Source of the DNA: Leptolyngbya sp. FACHB-8
GTDB taxonomy: Bacteria > Cyanobacteriota > Cyanobacteriia > Elainellales > Elainellaceae
Reading direction: 5' to 3'
Assembly (NCBI RefSeq): GCF_014695575.1
Contig: NZ_JACJOO010000009.1
Location: 1 to 64,000 of the forward strand
DNA length: 64,000 nt
This document shows positions 63,940 through 64,000 of the stretch, piece by piece; position 1 is the stretch's first letter, and each line of letters starts with the position of its first letter. The notes below the pieces were generated by a model. That model was not told where the DNA came from. It searched no databases and saw nothing but the letters and a program-made list of their open reading frames with translations. Both the position numbers and the translations under genes were made by a program.

Positions 63940-64000
63940 ATTTGAGAGAAGGAGAGAGGGTACGCCGCATCCGCTTCTCGAGTTTTTACGCCGTCTGATG

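Noticed and set aside
63936-63998. ATGA-overlapping 20-codon frame after the Crp/Fnr gene
   Set aside because: It ends in a stop before the window edge and is too short and arginine-rich to support as a gene.

Overview
The window is chromosomal DNA from a cyanobacterium. It carries a ferredoxin-dependent glutamate synthase, a Cph1-type phytochrome with its Rcp1 partner, sucrose synthase plus sucrose-phosphate phosphatase, a Get3d-type ATPase with a small-heat-shock-like tail, many genes of cyanobacteria-restricted families (DUF760, DUF1997, DUF2358, DUF4278), and the HIP1 octamer gcgatcgc scattered throughout. A filamentous Leptolyngbya-like lineage would fit, but genus is a guess. I see no prophage, CRISPR array or rRNA operon. 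The only sign of a protein-coding insertion sequence is a 12-codon fragment at the extreme left edge, next to a GST gene that has lost its N-terminus.

Layout. 0-5.6 kb: GST remnant, a translationally coupled membrane protein/Get3d pair, a DUF2358 gene and pnp. 5.7-10.4 kb: Fd-GOGAT on the minus strand. 11.1-20.3 kb: a phosphodiester-glycosidase-like envelope protein, a cupin, an A-type Fe-S carrier, then the streptomycin operon rpsL-rpsG-fusA-tuf-rpsJ and a Lon-substrate-domain gene. 20.6-26.8 kb: pheA, DUF1997, amidase, PEBP protein, pgsA and a WecG-type glycosyltransferase. 27-32.6 kb: GT2 glycosyltransferase and two paralogous beta-helix surface proteins, a probable polysaccharide/surface locus. 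33.3-38.9 kb: EVE protein, tRNA-Ile2(CAT), a CNNM/CorC-like membrane protein, an EcsC-like protein with 22-residue repeats, and pyrE. 39-42.7 kb: divergent sucrose synthase and sucrose-phosphate phosphatase. 42.8-54.7 kb: a CBS-PAS-PAS-GAF-GAF kinase whose first GAF looks like a DXCF cyanobacteriochrome, then SWIM, DUF760, HtrA-type protease, LysM-M23 peptidase, DUF4278, ADP-ribosylglycohydrolase, trmB and a cold-shock/DUF1294 fusion. 55-64 kb: a signalling block with cph1-rcp1-hybrid kinase (overlapping genes), a second Rcp1-like receiver, two receivers with altered phosphoacceptor sites and a Crp/Fnr regulator.

The most unusual content is between the genes. About a dozen intergenic spaces carry a long, near-perfect, sequence-unique hairpin (15-32 bp arms, often closed by a three-base loop such as GAA/AAA/TTC/TTT). 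In addition there are two families of multi-hairpin palindromic elements. Family A (about 122 bp when uninterrupted: two hairpins, terminal inverted repeats, a 7-bp target duplication at its cleanest copy) occurs near 20.35, 37.98 and 51.21 kb. Family B (129-132 bp: 12-bp terminal inverted repeats enclosing two hairpins) occurs at 38.07, 51.33 and 53.39 kb. Two B copies are inserted inside A copies, one with a perfect 9-bp and one with an 8-of-9 target duplication, and B hairpin arms differ between copies while pairing is kept. These look like non-autonomous mobile elements whose fold is under constraint; no transposase for them lies in the window.

Functional themes: nitrogen assimilation (glsF), translation (str operon), phenylalanine and pyrimidine synthesis, sucrose turnover, envelope and exopolysaccharide building, and red/far-red plus probably blue/green light sensing feeding several small receiver proteins.
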